A DNA stretch of 64,000 nucleotides from Excoecaria cochinchinensis (GCA_947683425.1 CANTUQ010000076.1:1550001-1614000); one strand, 5' to 3'; shown: positions 44,804-57,246, counted from the stretch's first letter. Translations and numbers: made by a program. The notes: generated by a model from the sequence alone, not told the origin.

Positions 44804-44817
44804 AAGGAGGGGAGAGT
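44804..44817 (+). promoter_or_regulatory. TekB polypurine tract
   Basis: AAGGAGGGGAGAGT directly before TGTGACACC of the 3' LTR. Confidence 0.88.
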
Positions 44818-45346
44818 TGTGACACCTCAATTTTCACCCTAGTAGTTTTGAGCTTGTGTGTGCACGTGGTTTTAGTGTGGTTGTGGTGTTTTATGTACTT
44901 ACATGTGTGTGTATTAGGAAGTTCAAGAGTATTATTGCATGTTAACCTTTAATTACGTGGCTTGATCGGTCTTTGACGAGAAAAGAAGAGTTAGAAGGAA
45001 ATTTGCTAAAGTTAATACACCAATTTGACAAATGGAGGGTTGAAGTGGGGATAGAGATTGACTAAGTCAATTGAAAGAGAAAACGTGAGAGGGAGATAAG
45101 AAAGAGCAGATTTTTCCCATTCTCCCTCTCTCTCCCGTCTTCTCCATCTGCTTTAGCTCTTTTCCCCTTCTTCCTTGTTCATCTTCTTCCTCTAGTTGCT
45201 GCAATTGTGTATTTGGGTTGGCAAAGTCCAGATTTGGGTAAGTGATAATCTTCTTCTTCTTCATCTCTTCTCCTCTTGGTTTCCTTTGATGATTGTATTT
45301 GTGTTTGAGTTTTGAGTGTGTGGTGTTTTGGTTGATTTACTCAGAG

Positions 45347-45403
45347 GTTCTAGCTAGAGATCCCAAGGGGAAAGAGAAAGCAAGTGGTAGTGCTGCCGAT
45401 TGA
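45347..45403 (+). other. Lysine-rich mini reading frame in TekB 3' LTR
   Basis: VLARDPKGKEKASGSAAD and a stop. It differs from the 5' LTR copy at two base positions, one of which changes an amino acid (T to A). Confidence 0.5.
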
Positions 45404-45817
45404 TTCTTGTGGAGCTTAGGAATTGAAGGTTTGGGAATTGTGTGTGATTTTGAATGTTTGTCTTTTGAGTTACGTTATAATTTTTTGAAATTTGTGAGAT
45501 TAAACTTGTTTATATTATATGATTAATATGGGTTTTGACTAATTTTGAGTAGAATTGAGATGAAAGTGGTGTATTGAGGGAAAGATTGGATTTATGTGGT
45601 TTTTAGGGGAAAATTATGGGTTTTTAAATTTTGATGTTCAAATTGTTTCTTTTGACCTTTTGATTCTTCCTTTTTATGTATAATTTAGATAATCCTATGC
45701 GTAACATGTTTTGGATGATTGTTGTTGATTGTGTGCAAGTTTGGTAGGTTAATTGCAAGATTTGGGATGGTTGTAGTGAGGAAGTTTGATGTGCAGATCG
45801 GTAGCAGGAGCAGGAAG

Positions 45818-46112
45818 CCCGACTCTGTCGTGAGCGCGACAGAGCCCGATCATCCTGGCTTCTGCCAAGGTGTGTCTATGTCGCAAGTGCGACCTTGGTC
45901 GCAAGCGCAATAGAGAGCTCAATAAGCCGAGCATCTGCCGGGCTGATTCTTGTCGCTAGCACGCCTGTACGCAAGAGTGCGACAATGACCTCCCTGCCTT
46001 CTGTCTCGAGCATGACAGAGGCCAGTCAGCCCCTTCTGCTGCTAGCACGGCTAAATGTCGCGAGCGCGCCTTGGTGTGTGAAATGCTTCTATCGCGAGCG
46101 CGATGCCCTGGT
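45818..46112. repeat. GC-rich tract in TekB 3' LTR
   Basis: Partner of 38773-39044 with insertions and losses between the two (for example extra TCGCAAGTGCGACCTTGGTC sequence around 45880). Confidence 0.7.
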
Positions 46113-46255
46113 TTCAAATGTTCAATCTTTTATCCTCTTTGCATGGTTTTTCACTTATGATCTAGTCATGTATTAATGTATGGGCTGTAATATGTTTTAT
46201 TATGTGATCCTTTTTGAATAAATGTCTCGCCTACAATAGTCAAGTAAGTGGATAG

Positions 46256-46269
46256 ATAGGCATGCCTAT
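46256..46269. other. Perfect palindrome ATAGGCATGCCTAT
   Basis: Same block as 39193-39206, followed by CTGCAGC. Confidence 0.75.
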
Positions 46270-46565
46270 AGAGTTCTATTAGCTGCAGCCCTAATGTGTT
46301 CCTGAGCCTGATCAGGTCACCATTTGGGTCTTCGCGATCCTTATAAGTTGGGTCTTGTTTAAAATCCCCCAATGTGAAAATGTTTTTGAGTTAAAATGAA
46401 AGAAGTTACTTTTGTTTGTACACATGGGTACCAATGTTTTCACTCGTTATCCGCTACTCTGAGTTTGCAGGCATATCTCTGAAGTTAATATTAATGTGAA
46501 ATAATGTGAATTATTACATGATATTATATGAATGTTTATAAGTTTTGATGTAAGCCTGTTATGAT

Positions 46566-46602
<37 letters not shown>
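46566..46602. repeat. (TA)n(TG)n microsatellite in TekB 3' LTR
   Basis: A short TA run followed by about 13 TG units, opposite a pure TA run in the 5' LTR. Confidence 0.92.
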
Positions 46603-46609
<7 letters not shown>

Positions 46610-46672
46610 CCATATGTATGTGATGTGCCTTAACGTCCACTGTGAGTTGTCATTCATTTTGTGTTTTCCCCA

Positions 46673-46709
46673 CTAAACATTATCGCTTAGCACGGATGTT
46701 TCATCCGTG
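46673..46709 (+). other. Conserved hairpin pair in TekB 3' LTR
   Basis: Hairpin 1 is CTAAACATTATCGCTTAG, weakened by two changes. Hairpin 2, CACGGAT-GTTTC-ATCCGTG, has a perfect 7-bp stem. Confidence 0.75.
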
Positions 46710-47493
46710 TAGGTATGAAAGCAGTGGAAGTTTTTGGGAGGCTTGATCTGCAGCTGCCTAGGCCAACACAATAGGAGGACTTTTGTTAGAGGCTTAGTTT
46801 TGTATTTTGTAATTCCTGTTGTATAGCTTTTGGTTTGTAACCATTTTTGTATTATGTAACTCTCAAGTTTGTATTTCCTCCTTTTTTTGTATATTGAGAT
46901 TGTAATACAATTATGTAATGTAAATATTTTTGGATATCAATGAAGGAGATCTGTTAAGTTCCGTTTGGGCTTTATTGTGCTTTTCTCTGAATGTATGGTT
47001 ATTTAGAGAGTTTTATGGTTCCCGATTCTATTATTATGTATGTATGGTTTTTCAGCTATACTTATGTATCGGACTATGTTATGCATGCATTGTTATGCTT
47101 GGTGACAACCCTTATCTATGCGGGCACTCACTCCTTCATGCGGGTGAGCTCCCCTATTATAGGTTAGGAGTGTTACACAACCATTTCGTTGTCACCGTGA
47201 GGTACCTAAATTTTCTATAATTCTTTATGAAACATTATCTAATGTTGTATAAGTGTATGAAATGGAATTCAATCATGTTTAGCAACATTTAATAAAAACT
47301 ATAATGTGTTAATCCAGGTGAACACGTATAATGTGAATATGTTCAATGAAGTGTGGGCTTGTTTGATAGGCCATGTATGTAGACATCTAATGAAATTATA
47401 TCACTTCATGTGAATGAATGGATGTTATATAATGTGAATAAATGAACATTAATTGGAATTATTAATTTAGCCTGCAAGTCGAGTATTGGATAG

Positions 47494-47507
47494 ATAGGCA
47501 TGCCTCT
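47494..47507. other. Palindrome ATAGGCATGCCTCT in TekA LTR
   Basis: Core AGGCATGCCT kept, with one outer base mispaired. Followed by GTGCTGCAGCC. Confidence 0.7.
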
Positions 47508-47983
47508 AGGGTCAAGTGCTGCAGCCGAAGCGTTTGATTCCTGTTTGGAATCCCCAATGCGTGTAGAATCCCGTTTGGATCACATAAGTGTATATATATA
47601 TGAATGAATAAATCGGTAACTACGGGTACTAATGCAAAAGTGTTGTATTTATGGATACTAATGTGATATGTGGTACTTACGAGTGCTAATGCGATACCCG
47701 TTATCAGCATCTATGAGTTGCAAGTAAGGTAAATAATGATTGTTGAATCAATAATAAGCAATGTGAATATTATGCGTTATAAGAATGTGATTGTGATGCG
47801 TTATAAGATTGTCATGTGATACTGCAATATATGAACAAGATTTAGTATTGATGTTATATGTATATACCGAGGTATGTTCATTGATATGATATGAAGCATG
47901 TATATGATGAAGCGTGAATATAACATATGCACTTGATGTTATACAATGATTATTATGAATAGATATTGTGTGTTGTTTCCCCA

Positions 47984-48019
47984 CTAAACGTTATCGCTTA
48001 GCACGGGTGTTAATCCGTG
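47984..48019 (+). other. Conserved hairpin pair in TekA LTR
   Basis: CTAAACG-TTAT-CGCTTAG (one mispair) followed at once by CACGGGT-GTTA-ATCCGTG (one G-T pair). Confidence 0.75.
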
Positions 48020-48369
48020 TAGGTTCTGAAGTGAAGCGCAAGTGAAGGACGGCCCCGCATTATTTCTGGTCAACACTAGGGTTCGCTATATTTTTGTGTA
48101 GGTCATTTGTTATATTTAAAATGTAATTACTAGCTTTGGCATGTAAAGATAAGTGATATAATAACTGAATATTATGTGTAATATAAGTTGACAGTATGTA
48201 TAAAGTATGAGTTTTGGAAATGTATTCCGCTGCATTTAAAAGATATTTGTTAATTCTGGATTTTGTCTATAACTCAATTGTATGTGTATGTGATATATGA
48301 TGCATGTTGTGGTGACCCTCTTTGACTGCCGTAGAGAAACTATGCATGCAGTCGGGGATGAGTGTTACA

Positions 48370-48586
48370 ATATATATTGCATGAGTAACATAAAGGCAAA
48401 GCAAAATTTTAATTATGACATTTTTATGTATATGGCAGTTTCAGAATAACAATTCGATGTTAATAACATGTAAGGATGACTAGTACATTATCGGGTCTCT
48501 TTGTATAGTAGCGTAATGCTCTGCTACATGTGATCATATATCCTAGAATAGGATATTAGGGTACATGTAGAGGGTGTTCCATTAAG
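48370..48586 (+). mobile_element. Probable end of element Z 5' LTR
   Basis: 217 bp lying between the end of the TekA LTR and a methionine-type PBS. It ends GGGTGTTCCA at 48581, which resembles an LTR end, then TTAAG and the PBS. The simplest reading is that TekA inserted 212 bp before the end of the 5' LTR of Z. Alternatively it is an insertion between LTR and PBS of one element. Confidence 0.5.
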
Positions 48587-48600
48587 TGGTATCAGAGCAT
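48587..48600 (+). promoter_or_regulatory. Element Z primer binding site, initiator tRNA-Met type
   Basis: TGGTATCAGAGCAT. The first 12 bases are the classical complement to plant initiator tRNA-Met used by many Ty3/gypsy and Ty1/copia elements. It shows that internal DNA of an element begins here. Confidence 0.85.
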
Positions 48601-50022
48601 ATGTTGTTGTGGATGACTATGGTTTAGAAATGAGTTTGTACCGTACTTGTGTTGGCCAATGTGAATGTCCTTGTTTGTCGTGCTGATGATGTGATAGAGA
48701 CAAATAGATTGTCACGATGTTATTGAAGAGAAAACTAAGTGTGTTAATCTGATAGAGCGTGACCCGCCTATTTTAGGTCTCTTTGTGTCTGTAAGGCTTG
48801 AAGTGCCAGTAACGGTTGTGCTATTAGAAGATTTATTTAAGATCTCCCATATCACGACCCAAGTTTTGAATAGACTTACTACCTTGAGGGGAAATATGGA
48901 GTATAGGTTTAGACAGTTCTAGACTTAAGGTAACCGGAAGGAATAAAGGAATCGTGACATTTTATATACCTATTAGCGACCTCAATGATGAGAGCAATTA
49001 TTTGAACATGTTATAGCATGGGGTTGGGCAATGTGCATTTCCATTATATGAGTTACACTTGCATCATTTTGCATACATGAATCATTTTGCGTTCAATACA
49101 TTAACATCATCTACTCATTCATGATAAGCATCAGATCATATGCATATGCCTCAAGTGAAAGGAAGCTGACAGGGTGTGCTTTGAGTGTATCAAAGTTAAA
49201 GTAGACATGTTAAGGAACAAATGATATGAACTAGATGTATAAAAAAATAAAGAGTAAAGGAATTCGGAATGTGTATAGGTATAAATATAAGTGTATGTAT
49301 ATGGAATTGGTGAGGATAACCCTAATACGTTAATAGGTTAAAATATTAAAATGCCTGGTATCTGACTAGTTTCTTTAATAATGATGTATAAGCACTAGTT
49401 GGTCTTGAATACTAGAGATTTGTTTGACAAAATAGTGTCAGTAGCCTAAATGGATTATAAAATTCTAATGACTAGTCCTTGAGTAGGAATGTGATAGTAA
49501 ATGCAGTGTATAGAGAAGATTTTGACATGTTTTGAGAGAGATAGAGTTTGTACTCGGCTAGATTGAATTATTTTGTCATAGATTTGAATTTGATCCAAAG
49601 AACAAATTGTATTATGAACTCTTGAAGAAGCAGTTAAGTATTAAGCTAAATAAGTAATATCAGATACTCCAGGAATGATAGACAACTGTGACAAGTTATA
49701 ATGATAATCCAGCAGAAGGAATCTATAGTCATCTTGATTGAGAAAGGTAGCTTAAAGAGATAGATGAATATCCCTAATGAAAATGTTTTGATGTTATCAT
49801 GATACTGAAAAGTGACTAAGGAGCCTGAATGAATAAAGTAGGAATGATTCAAAGAAAGCTAAGGAAAGCATAAGATAAAAGGAATTAAAGTATTCAAAAG
49901 TTATGAGACTTGAAATAGGTGAATGTAAGATGAAAAGGATAAATTATTTTGAAGAGATGGTGTAAAAGTCCTGATTGGGATTTTGATTGATCCATGAATA
50001 GTTCGACATCATGGAAACAAAA
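48601..50022 (+). pseudogene. Element Z leader and decayed gag/protease
   Basis: No long open frame remains. At about 49395-49600 the translation still aligns with TekA protease when gaps and stops are ignored: ATGACTAGTCC (MTSP, TekA VTSP), a block VNAVYRE (TekA VNKVYRD) and DRVCT..D (TekA GQVFPVD), in the right order and spacing. Gag between 48700 and 49340 is too degraded to place. Z continues after solo LTR G only as far as about 53943. Confidence 0.6.
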
Positions 50023-50496
50023 TGTAACACCCCCATCGCCGTCCCCATTGGAAGGACGCCGACGAAACGCGCTACACGACGCTCACATATACAGATATAC
50101 ACATGCACAATGCGGAAGCATACTTTCATACATAACATGCAAACAGAAATACGGACTAATTAAAAACTTACCTTGACTTACCTTGCGGTACAGACTGAAC
50201 ATGCAATAACTCACGCACACACAGGCACTAAGCAAAAGCATACACAAAGGCATACATATGACCATTCAACGGAAGCATAATCGAAATAATAAAACAAAGG
50301 AATAACTAAACATAAGGACATACTAACTATTACATTCCCAAAAGAAAACTCAAGAACGAAACATAATTAAATACATATACAATACTACAGAATTACAAAA
50401 GCTGAAATACAGAAGCTGACAAAATACAGAACTTTTAACTCCTACGTGGCCGACCTTGCAGAAGCGCGACTCGAACAGAACCAAACCTGCCACCTG

Positions 50497-50533
50497 CACG
50501 GAAAAAAAATCCGTGCTAAGCGATAACGCTTAG
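50497..50533 (-). other. Conserved hairpin pair in solo LTR G
   Basis: On the minus strand CTAAGCG-TTAT-CGCTTAG then CACGGA, a run of T, TCCGTG. Both stems are perfect. The order is the same as in TekB and F. Confidence 0.78.
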
Positions 50534-51605
50534 TGGGGAGAACACACAAGAATATGGATGGCCATTCACAATGGTCGTCGAGGCAAAACACATTCAGATG
50601 ACAAATGCAGATATTCATGGCATATCAATAATCAGGCTGCACAATAAAGGCATTCAATCGATAACTCACAAACAGACCATAAACCCATGTCCAGGATATA
50701 CCAAAACAGACATAATACAATATACGATACAAATATCATCATGCCGAACTACATACTATAACTCATGCATAAACCTACATGGGTATCAAATGATAGCATC
50801 TTACCATGCGGAGTCACAAGAGCTATACACATGCAATAAATATCACTAAGTACCCACGCCTGAACTGACAACCTAATAATCATGTTAAGCATACACACTA
50901 GTCAAATATCCAAAGGGTAACATTTAGAGCATCACAATACCGCTGCGCAACTCTAAAATATATTAAGCATCAAGCAGAAACATTCTGATAACAGAGACTG
51001 AAGGCATAACCACTTAGTATTACATTCATATCATCATCATGCAGAGAGTACAGTAATCATCACATACTTACCATCACAGCTGCTTCGGTTCACAAGCTAA
51101 TATATTAACAAAACATGTTTAAGTCACATACATAAATTCTCTAGTTGCATCATAATCAAAACATTCAGAAACTTATAACAAATCACATGACAAGTACTGA
51201 TAATCACGTTAGATATGAAGTCATGCTTATTTAAAACAGACATACATTCTGAAGCTCATAGTCACATTCATATACATATAAACTGATTCCTGAGATCTTT
51301 ATCATAATCAAACGGATATCACATTCATATAGTTATTTCAGAATAATACCAACCAATAAAGCACCTGCTGACTCACAATAGTGGATAACGAGTGTACTGA
51401 ACTGATTAGTACCTTACGGGTACAAGTCGAAAACCATTTTATTTATCACAAAAGCATTTTACTGATGGGGGATCTTAACCCGATCCAAATTCATTAAAAG
51501 GGATCACGAAGATCCGTACTGAGGGGGGGTTCGCGAGGAACCATACGGGGGACCTGATCAGGGTCCAATACGTTCAAAGGGCGCTGCAGCTACTGAAAGA
51601 CTCTA

Positions 51606-51619
51606 TTAGGCATGCCTAA
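51606..51619. other. Perfect palindrome TTAGGCATGCCTAA in solo LTR G
   Basis: The outer base pair is T/A instead of the A/T in TekB, with both sides changed so that the palindrome is kept. Confidence 0.75.
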
Positions 51620-52618
51620 CTATCCACTAGACTGACTCTCGCAGGTCATGCATCAAACAATACACATTTCGAATCGCACAACGCATAGATATATATATAC
51701 AAATATATATACATCATGCATAAATCAGAGTACAATAGACATATAAATATGTTCATAAGGTTTGGCATATCTCATACATTCCCATTGCAAAACATAAGAC
51801 AGTCAATATACTTAACATTTAAACACTGTTCTAAAACATGCCAAGAATCAGGTAAAGAAGCACTACCATGCCAATGATTATCAAAACATAATCCTAAACG
51901 TGCGTTTAGGTGAGGATACTAGGTATAAATCATGCATAGTCCAAATTACATTTAAACATAACACTTTGAATTCCCAGGCTAAAGCATAATCATGCATTCA
52001 GACATTAACCATATTATTCAAGTAAATATAGCATAGCATAATATCAATCATACCTCATTCAAGTCATATTCTGAAACATGCAATAGGTCAATCAATCGTA
52101 TTTTATCCCTACTTAATTTACTAAAGCATATCAGGAACAAACATATTGTGCTAATGACCAAAGACGCATCATCTAAATCGGGGAAAGTTACTACATAATC
52201 TTAAGCATGGCAATTATTCTTAAAGAAGAAGCAGACTAAAGATATGCATAACATAATTCACATTAAGACAGAACATGTTTGAGAACTAACAGTCAGAAAG
52301 TTAACCTTTATAAATCCTTCGCATTCAAAATATGACGTGCAATACATATCACAATAATAAACATATTACAGTCCAAACCATACTGTTAAAATCCCACAGT
52401 CATTTAACAGGATCACTGTAATCCAAAACTGATTCAAAAATACTACATATAACTTATCTTAGATAACATATTATTAATACCAAATAAATTGGAATAATTA
52501 GTCATGTCATCAAGATCATATAAAACACAGCAGAGGAAAATACCCTGAAAAGCTTTTGAAAACCATTTAATAAAAACTGGACACTTGGGAAGGAAAAACA
52601 GAAGCGAAGCAAAACAGA

Positions 52619-52747
52619 ACGTGAGGGTTGCTCACGTCGCGTGAGCATAGCTCACGCCTCGTGAGCAATCTGCTCACGTCGTGAGCATTGCTCACGTAAC
52701 GTGAGCAATCTGCTCACGTCGTGAGCCTTGCTCACGTAACGTGAGCT
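52619..52747. repeat. Palindromic GCTCACG/CGTGAGC tract in solo LTR G
   Basis: About eight alternating GCTCAC and GTGAGC words such as GCTCACGTCGTGAGC and GCTCACGTAACGTGAGC. The tract lies 1.1-1.26 kb from the LTR start, the same slot as in the other three families. Confidence 0.85.
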
Positions 52748-53238
52748 ACTTCTCTTGCCCTCTTCTTCTTTCCCGAAATCGCAAACCTGCAGATTTCCAT
52801 CCTTTTCCAGAAAATCAAAGAACTCAATAAAAACTATTTTCAATCTAATTCAAACACCTCCAGAACTCATCTTACCTTCCAATTGATGTCCCAAACAGCA
52901 TAAACAAGATAATTGCAACTTAAATCAACAATCAAAACCATGCATAACATAGTTAATCCAATTAAGAACATAAACCCTAAAAATACAGTAATTTCAAAAC
53001 CCAAAGCTCAGTAACTTCAATTCAATCCCCAACATGCATTACTAACATATTTACTCACTTAATCATGCATATTCTCATGCCAAAACACATCAACTTCCAG
53101 AAATTAAGCAAAGCAAACCCATTTACAAGCCTAGTGAGAAATATGGCAGAGACAAGAACACAGAAGCTCTTCAACCATTACATGCATCCAAAATATTCCC
53201 AAACCTGGAAATGACGATCCAAAAATCAGGCTTCAAGA

Positions 53239-53280
53239 TCAGTCCTCAATCCTTCCCTTGCCTTTACTATGCTCTTTCTT
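53239..53280 (-). other. Lysine-rich mini reading frame in solo LTR G
   Basis: KKEHSKGKGRIED and a stop on the minus strand, following GGATTGTAAG (acceptor-like). A donor-like GTAAGT is at 53394-53399 on the minus strand. Weaker match than between TekB and F. Confidence 0.4.
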
Positions 53281-53943
53281 ACAATCCAAAGCTTGCACAT
53301 ACAAGAAACCACACAATCCTTAGTTCAAACTCTACTTGAAGATAAAACCAGTAGATGAAGAAAAAGAAGAAGAACAGGAGAACGTTAATTCTAACTTACC
53401 TCCTCAAGCAAAATCACAATCCAAGCCACACAAATCCAAGCCAAACGTGAGAGAAAGGAGAAGCAAAGAAAGGAGAAGAGAAGAAGAGGAGTAGGCGTGA
53501 GAGGGGAGATCGGGTTGCAAATCTGTGTTTTCCTCTCTCACTCACTTACTTTTCTTCTTTTCTTCTTTCAATGCCTACCTAACAATCCACTTGGCAACAT
53601 CCAATTGGACCCCAAACTCCACTTAGCATTTCAAACCATGGCACAATACTAGAGTCATACCCAAACATTGCCTTAATAAATATCTTGTCTTAATGCTCTT
53701 TAGTCCTTAGACAAAATACAATTCACTCACTTACATAATTCTTTCTTTACCAACTTAATTATCTTATCAATTAGATCCTTAACATTCCAAATTTCTCAAA
53801 CACAAATTTACTGAAATACCCTTCCGATCCCGACTTAACATGCACAATCCGACCAGGGCTATTTTGGGGTGTGACACAAAATATATTATAAGTAAAAAGT
53901 ATGTAAGGAGAATTTGATGTAACAGGAATAACATGAGAATATG

Positions 53944-55787
53944 TGTAACACCCTTATACTGCATATACACTATGCTTACTTATACGTTTACTATCATTGT
54001 ATGGAACCAATTGTCATTCAATAATTGCAAATGAGGGTAAAATTTGATTTTTTTTTTACTTAACTAAATATGATTGTAACCTCAAACCATAATAACTGGA
54101 CTCCATTTATTCATTTGGTCAAATTTTCAGCAGTATAATGGCTATATACTTAGGCTACCCATCCTGCAAACCAAACAATAATCTGCCCAACTCAGGGTTC
54201 AACAACATATAACATCATAACACATTCATAAACAATCCAAAATACATATCATCCATTGATACCATCACACCATTCAAAATATATAAATGTTCACATATAT
54301 GCCTTAATATACAACCATAAATCCTTCCATATATATATATATATAGATGCCAATAACTTAAACATACAAAATATTCTTTAACTATGTCCTTCTCCGGTCC
54401 GCTTCGAAAATTTTGAGGTATGCTTGCTCCGAACATCCTACAGGGTACCTACATGCAGTCAATAAAAACTACGTACTGAACATTAAATATACTCAGTGGT
54501 GGTTACAAATTCAAAGACTTCCACTATCTTAATGCTACACACACATGCATATTTCAAATATTTTAACTCATTAAATCTATTATTAGTCATTTTCCATACT
54601 AAAATTTTTTTTATTGCTTATTCTACAATTTTACTAGTTAATATCCCATAAATAACTAATTTATCTTATTTTCCAAGTTTACTTCATTAATAACCTTATT
54701 TATTCAATTAATCATTCATTATCACTTAATTTCACAATTAATTATTATAGTGCTATATAATTACATTTTAATCCTTAAATTAACATTATCATCAACAATT
54801 TACAATTTGGATTAAATTGGTAATAGTTCACGTAATTACCATTTACCTCTAATTCTTTTAAATCTTTACATTTAAGCCCATTTCCATTTCAATTCTCGTT
54901 TCACTTCGTTGCTGTTCATTTTGACTTCAATTGTTTTCTTAGTGACTATTTACACTAAAATATGTACTACCAATACAATAAATTTTTACATTAGTTATTA
55001 TACATTTCTATATTCATTATTATTATTACGATTTATTTATTCATTTATTAATCATCCATTATAAATTATTTACATAAACAGTATTCATTTTACTAACCAA
55101 TTACATTTAGATCCTTTAATTTAAACTATTTATATCAATTTACATTTTAGTCCCTAAACAAATCACTAATTACAATATTGCCCTTTATTTCTTATTTATC
55201 TACAATAATGCCACTAGTTAACCAATTTCCACAATTAATTTATTATTTAACCTACAATTTACCATTTAGTCCCTTAAATATTATTTCAATGTCAAATTAC
55301 ATTTTAGTTCTTATACAATAATCAATTTACTTATTTTACTAATTTATTTCATATTTTCTCTTATTTAAATTAATTGACTATTAAATTTACATTTTTGCCA
55401 TTTAGTCCCTAAATCTTTTAAAATTCTTATAATTAAGTCCTTTTTCACTCTTTTTCTCATTTTAACTCTTATTTACTCAATTTTTTATTCATTTTTACCA
55501 TTATTACCCTTTTTCACTATATTTCTCAAACAATTTCATTTAAATCCATTTTTTTTAAATTGCTTATAGTATCATCCAGTAGAAATCACTAGACTGGATA
55601 TGAGGGGAAGGGCTTTTAAACCCTAAACCTATCGAAGTGGTCACTTAGGGGCCAGATTGCTCTTTGGTAGTGTTAGAGTGACCACTTAGGGGCCAGATTG
55701 CGCTCAAATAATAGTACATTTACATTCTAGCATGCACTGTGACAATATAAGTAGACCGTCATTGATCTACAATTACGAGTCATCATG
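53944..55787 (-). mobile_element. LTR-H1, 3' part of an AT-rich LTR
   Basis: The left boundary TGTAACACCC at 53944 would be the LTR 3' end on the minus strand. It contains a hairpin with ACTCAGTGGTGG, an AT-rich array with TTTAGTCC-type words (about 54750-55550), and a block around 55570-55780 that matches LTR-D 761-930 (TAGAAATCACTAGACTGGAT, GACCGTCATTG). It is cut at 55787 by LTR-H2, with TCATG as a possible TSD. No gene is visible. Confidence 0.6.
54475..54498 (-). other. Stem-loop near LTR-H1 3' end
   Basis: The plus strand reads ACTGAACATTAAATATACTC then AGTG; the outer ACTGA pairs with TCAGT. Related to the stronger stem-loop at 56108. Confidence 0.5.
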
Positions 55788-57079
55788 TGTAACACTCTAC
55801 ACCAGTAAGTAGTTCGAATATTGGATGTCACAACACTGCACTGAAATACACTATAATGCACTCAATAGATTCAGTAGAATTTATTTTTTAGTAATAACAA
55901 TCATAAATATACATATACAAAAGAACTTAACAGTACACTAACATACAATTCAAATACTTATACCATACGTCATTTCTTTCCTCTACTACGATCGTATACA
56001 TGCCATGACAATCCTTCTGTCCTTGCTATCGAATACTTCTCTTTGTCGTCACTATATCTTTGGCCACATCAAAATCAATCACAACCTGCGCGCAGTAACA
56101 CTCTACGCACTGAGCATTAAAAATGCCCAGTGGTGGATACATATCCTAAATTTTCCATAAGCAAATCTATATGCATGCACACACACAAGCTTATTTCCAT
56201 AATCACATCTTTTGAACATTAGTTATTTACTTTGGTCAATTATCACTCTTATATCCTTTGTTGTCTTTTCTGTCACTATACCTTAACATTTTCAATTCTA
56301 TTATCGGTGTCACTATTAATTATACTAATACTCTTAACATTCTAAACGCAACGATTAGACTGTCACTTAACAATCAATTACATTAACAATCTTTGTTATT
56401 ACTTTATCTATATTTATAATCTTTGATCTCTTTCTTTTTGCTTACAACTTATTTTACAATAGATATTTGGGTACATCATTAGTCTCTTAATCACTTATGA
56501 GATCAGTCGTTAACGTTACTTTTGTAGCACCAATTTCCTTTACTTTTTCTTTTAATTACACTAACACTTTTATGTTATATAGTTACATTAATATTTTCCA
56601 CTTTATTCAAATCTTACAAAGTTTACTTAATTTCACTTAACTGTACTTCAAACTATACCCATGAATTATTAATGCTAGAGTACCATTTACTGACTTATTT
56701 GGACATTTATTATTTCTATCATTATTCTCTTAATTATTTCTCAATCAATACTATTTCTATTATTAATGACATCATTATCAATCTTAACATTTACTCTAAT
56801 AATTCCATACTCATTAACAATAATATTAATTTTAACAATAACCTTATCGATTACCTTAATCCATATTTTACATTAATGTTATTCTTGTAGTTTTATTATT
56901 AATATGTAAATTCCTTCTCAATTTCCTTCCTAATTTCATTCAATTATATAATTAACATTAAAATGTGTCCATTATTTTTTTTATATTACCATTATCTTAA
57001 TAATCACATTACAATCTATTACTATTACCTTTACATTTATTATTTCCCACTATACAAAATTAAACACTTTTAACACTCT
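55788..57079 (-). mobile_element. LTR-H2, 3' part of an AT-rich LTR
   Basis: Left boundary TGTAACACTC at 55788, similar to that of H1. It has a strong stem-loop, the CCCAGTGGTGG word and an AT-rich tail, with no coding. It stops at 57079 where LTR-E begins, and its remainder is not seen in the window. The open frame 56672-56890 is AT-rich low complexity. Confidence 0.55.
56108..56132 (-). other. Stem-loop near LTR-H2 3' end
   Basis: CACTGAGCATT-AAA-AATGCCCAGTG on the plus strand: 11-bp arms with one mismatch. Confidence 0.65.
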
Positions 57080-57183
57080 TGTAATGGCCCGAATACTGGG
57101 TTAGTAATGATCAGTGAAATCTGTATAGTCTGTAGTGTGATTATGATATGATATGATGATTTTAGTACTCTTAATTGCATAAA

Positions 57184-57246
57184 AGTTAAAAGATTAAATG
57201 TGCATGAGGTATACCAATTCTAGGATGGGTGACCTATTGGGAAAGT
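57184..57246 (+). other. 5S rRNA-like segment in LTR-E
   Basis: AGTTAAAAGATTAAATGTGC, then GAGGTA, then CTAGGATGGGTGACCTATTG and GGAAAGT. The box C part is very close to plant 5S rRNA (CTAGGATGGGTGACCTCCTG as I recall it); the box A part is more diverged than in LTR-D. Confidence 0.6.

Larger units (their letters stand above)
44818..47177 (+). mobile_element. TekB 3' LTR (2360 bp)
   Basis: Starts TGTGACACCTCAATTTTCAC and ends GGAGTGTTACA at 47177, followed by TSD CAACC. It pairs with the 5' LTR at 37744-40129. Its donor-like GTAAGT is at 45238-45243. Together the LTRs, PBS, PPT and TSD define TekB as a complete 9434-bp insertion, inactive through coding damage. Confidence 0.93.
47178..48369 (+). 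mobile_element. TekA 3' LTR, second part
   Basis: Starts with the TSD copy CAACC, completes the fifth 72-bp unit (CAACCATTTCGTTGTCACCG) and runs to GATGAGTGTTACA, ending at 48369. It contains the imperfect palindrome (47494-47507) and the hairpin pair. The end matches the form seen in TekB, F and G (GTGTTACA). Confidence 0.85.
50023..53876 (-). mobile_element. Solo LTR G (3854 bp), minus strand
   Basis: On the minus strand it starts TGTCACACCCCAAAATAGCC at 53876 and ends GGGGGTGTTACA at 50023. Both sides carry a perfect TSD CAAAA (50018-50022 and 53877-53881). No internal region or second LTR is present, so this is a solo LTR. It follows the modular plan of the TekA, TekB and F LTRs: mini-frame, palindromic tract, palindrome, hairpin pair. 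Its greater length may hide a further insertion that I cannot delimit. Confidence 0.88.

Noticed and set aside
37739..47182. TekB orientation or boundaries uncertain
   Set aside because: Resolved: PPT, PBS, both LTR ends and the perfect CAACC TSD agree.
48361..48581. TekA LTR ending at 48581 instead of 48369
   Set aside because: The end at 48369 matches the conserved GTGTTACA terminus of the related LTRs. The 48581 end (GTTCCA) does not, so it is assigned to element Z, with doubt stated.
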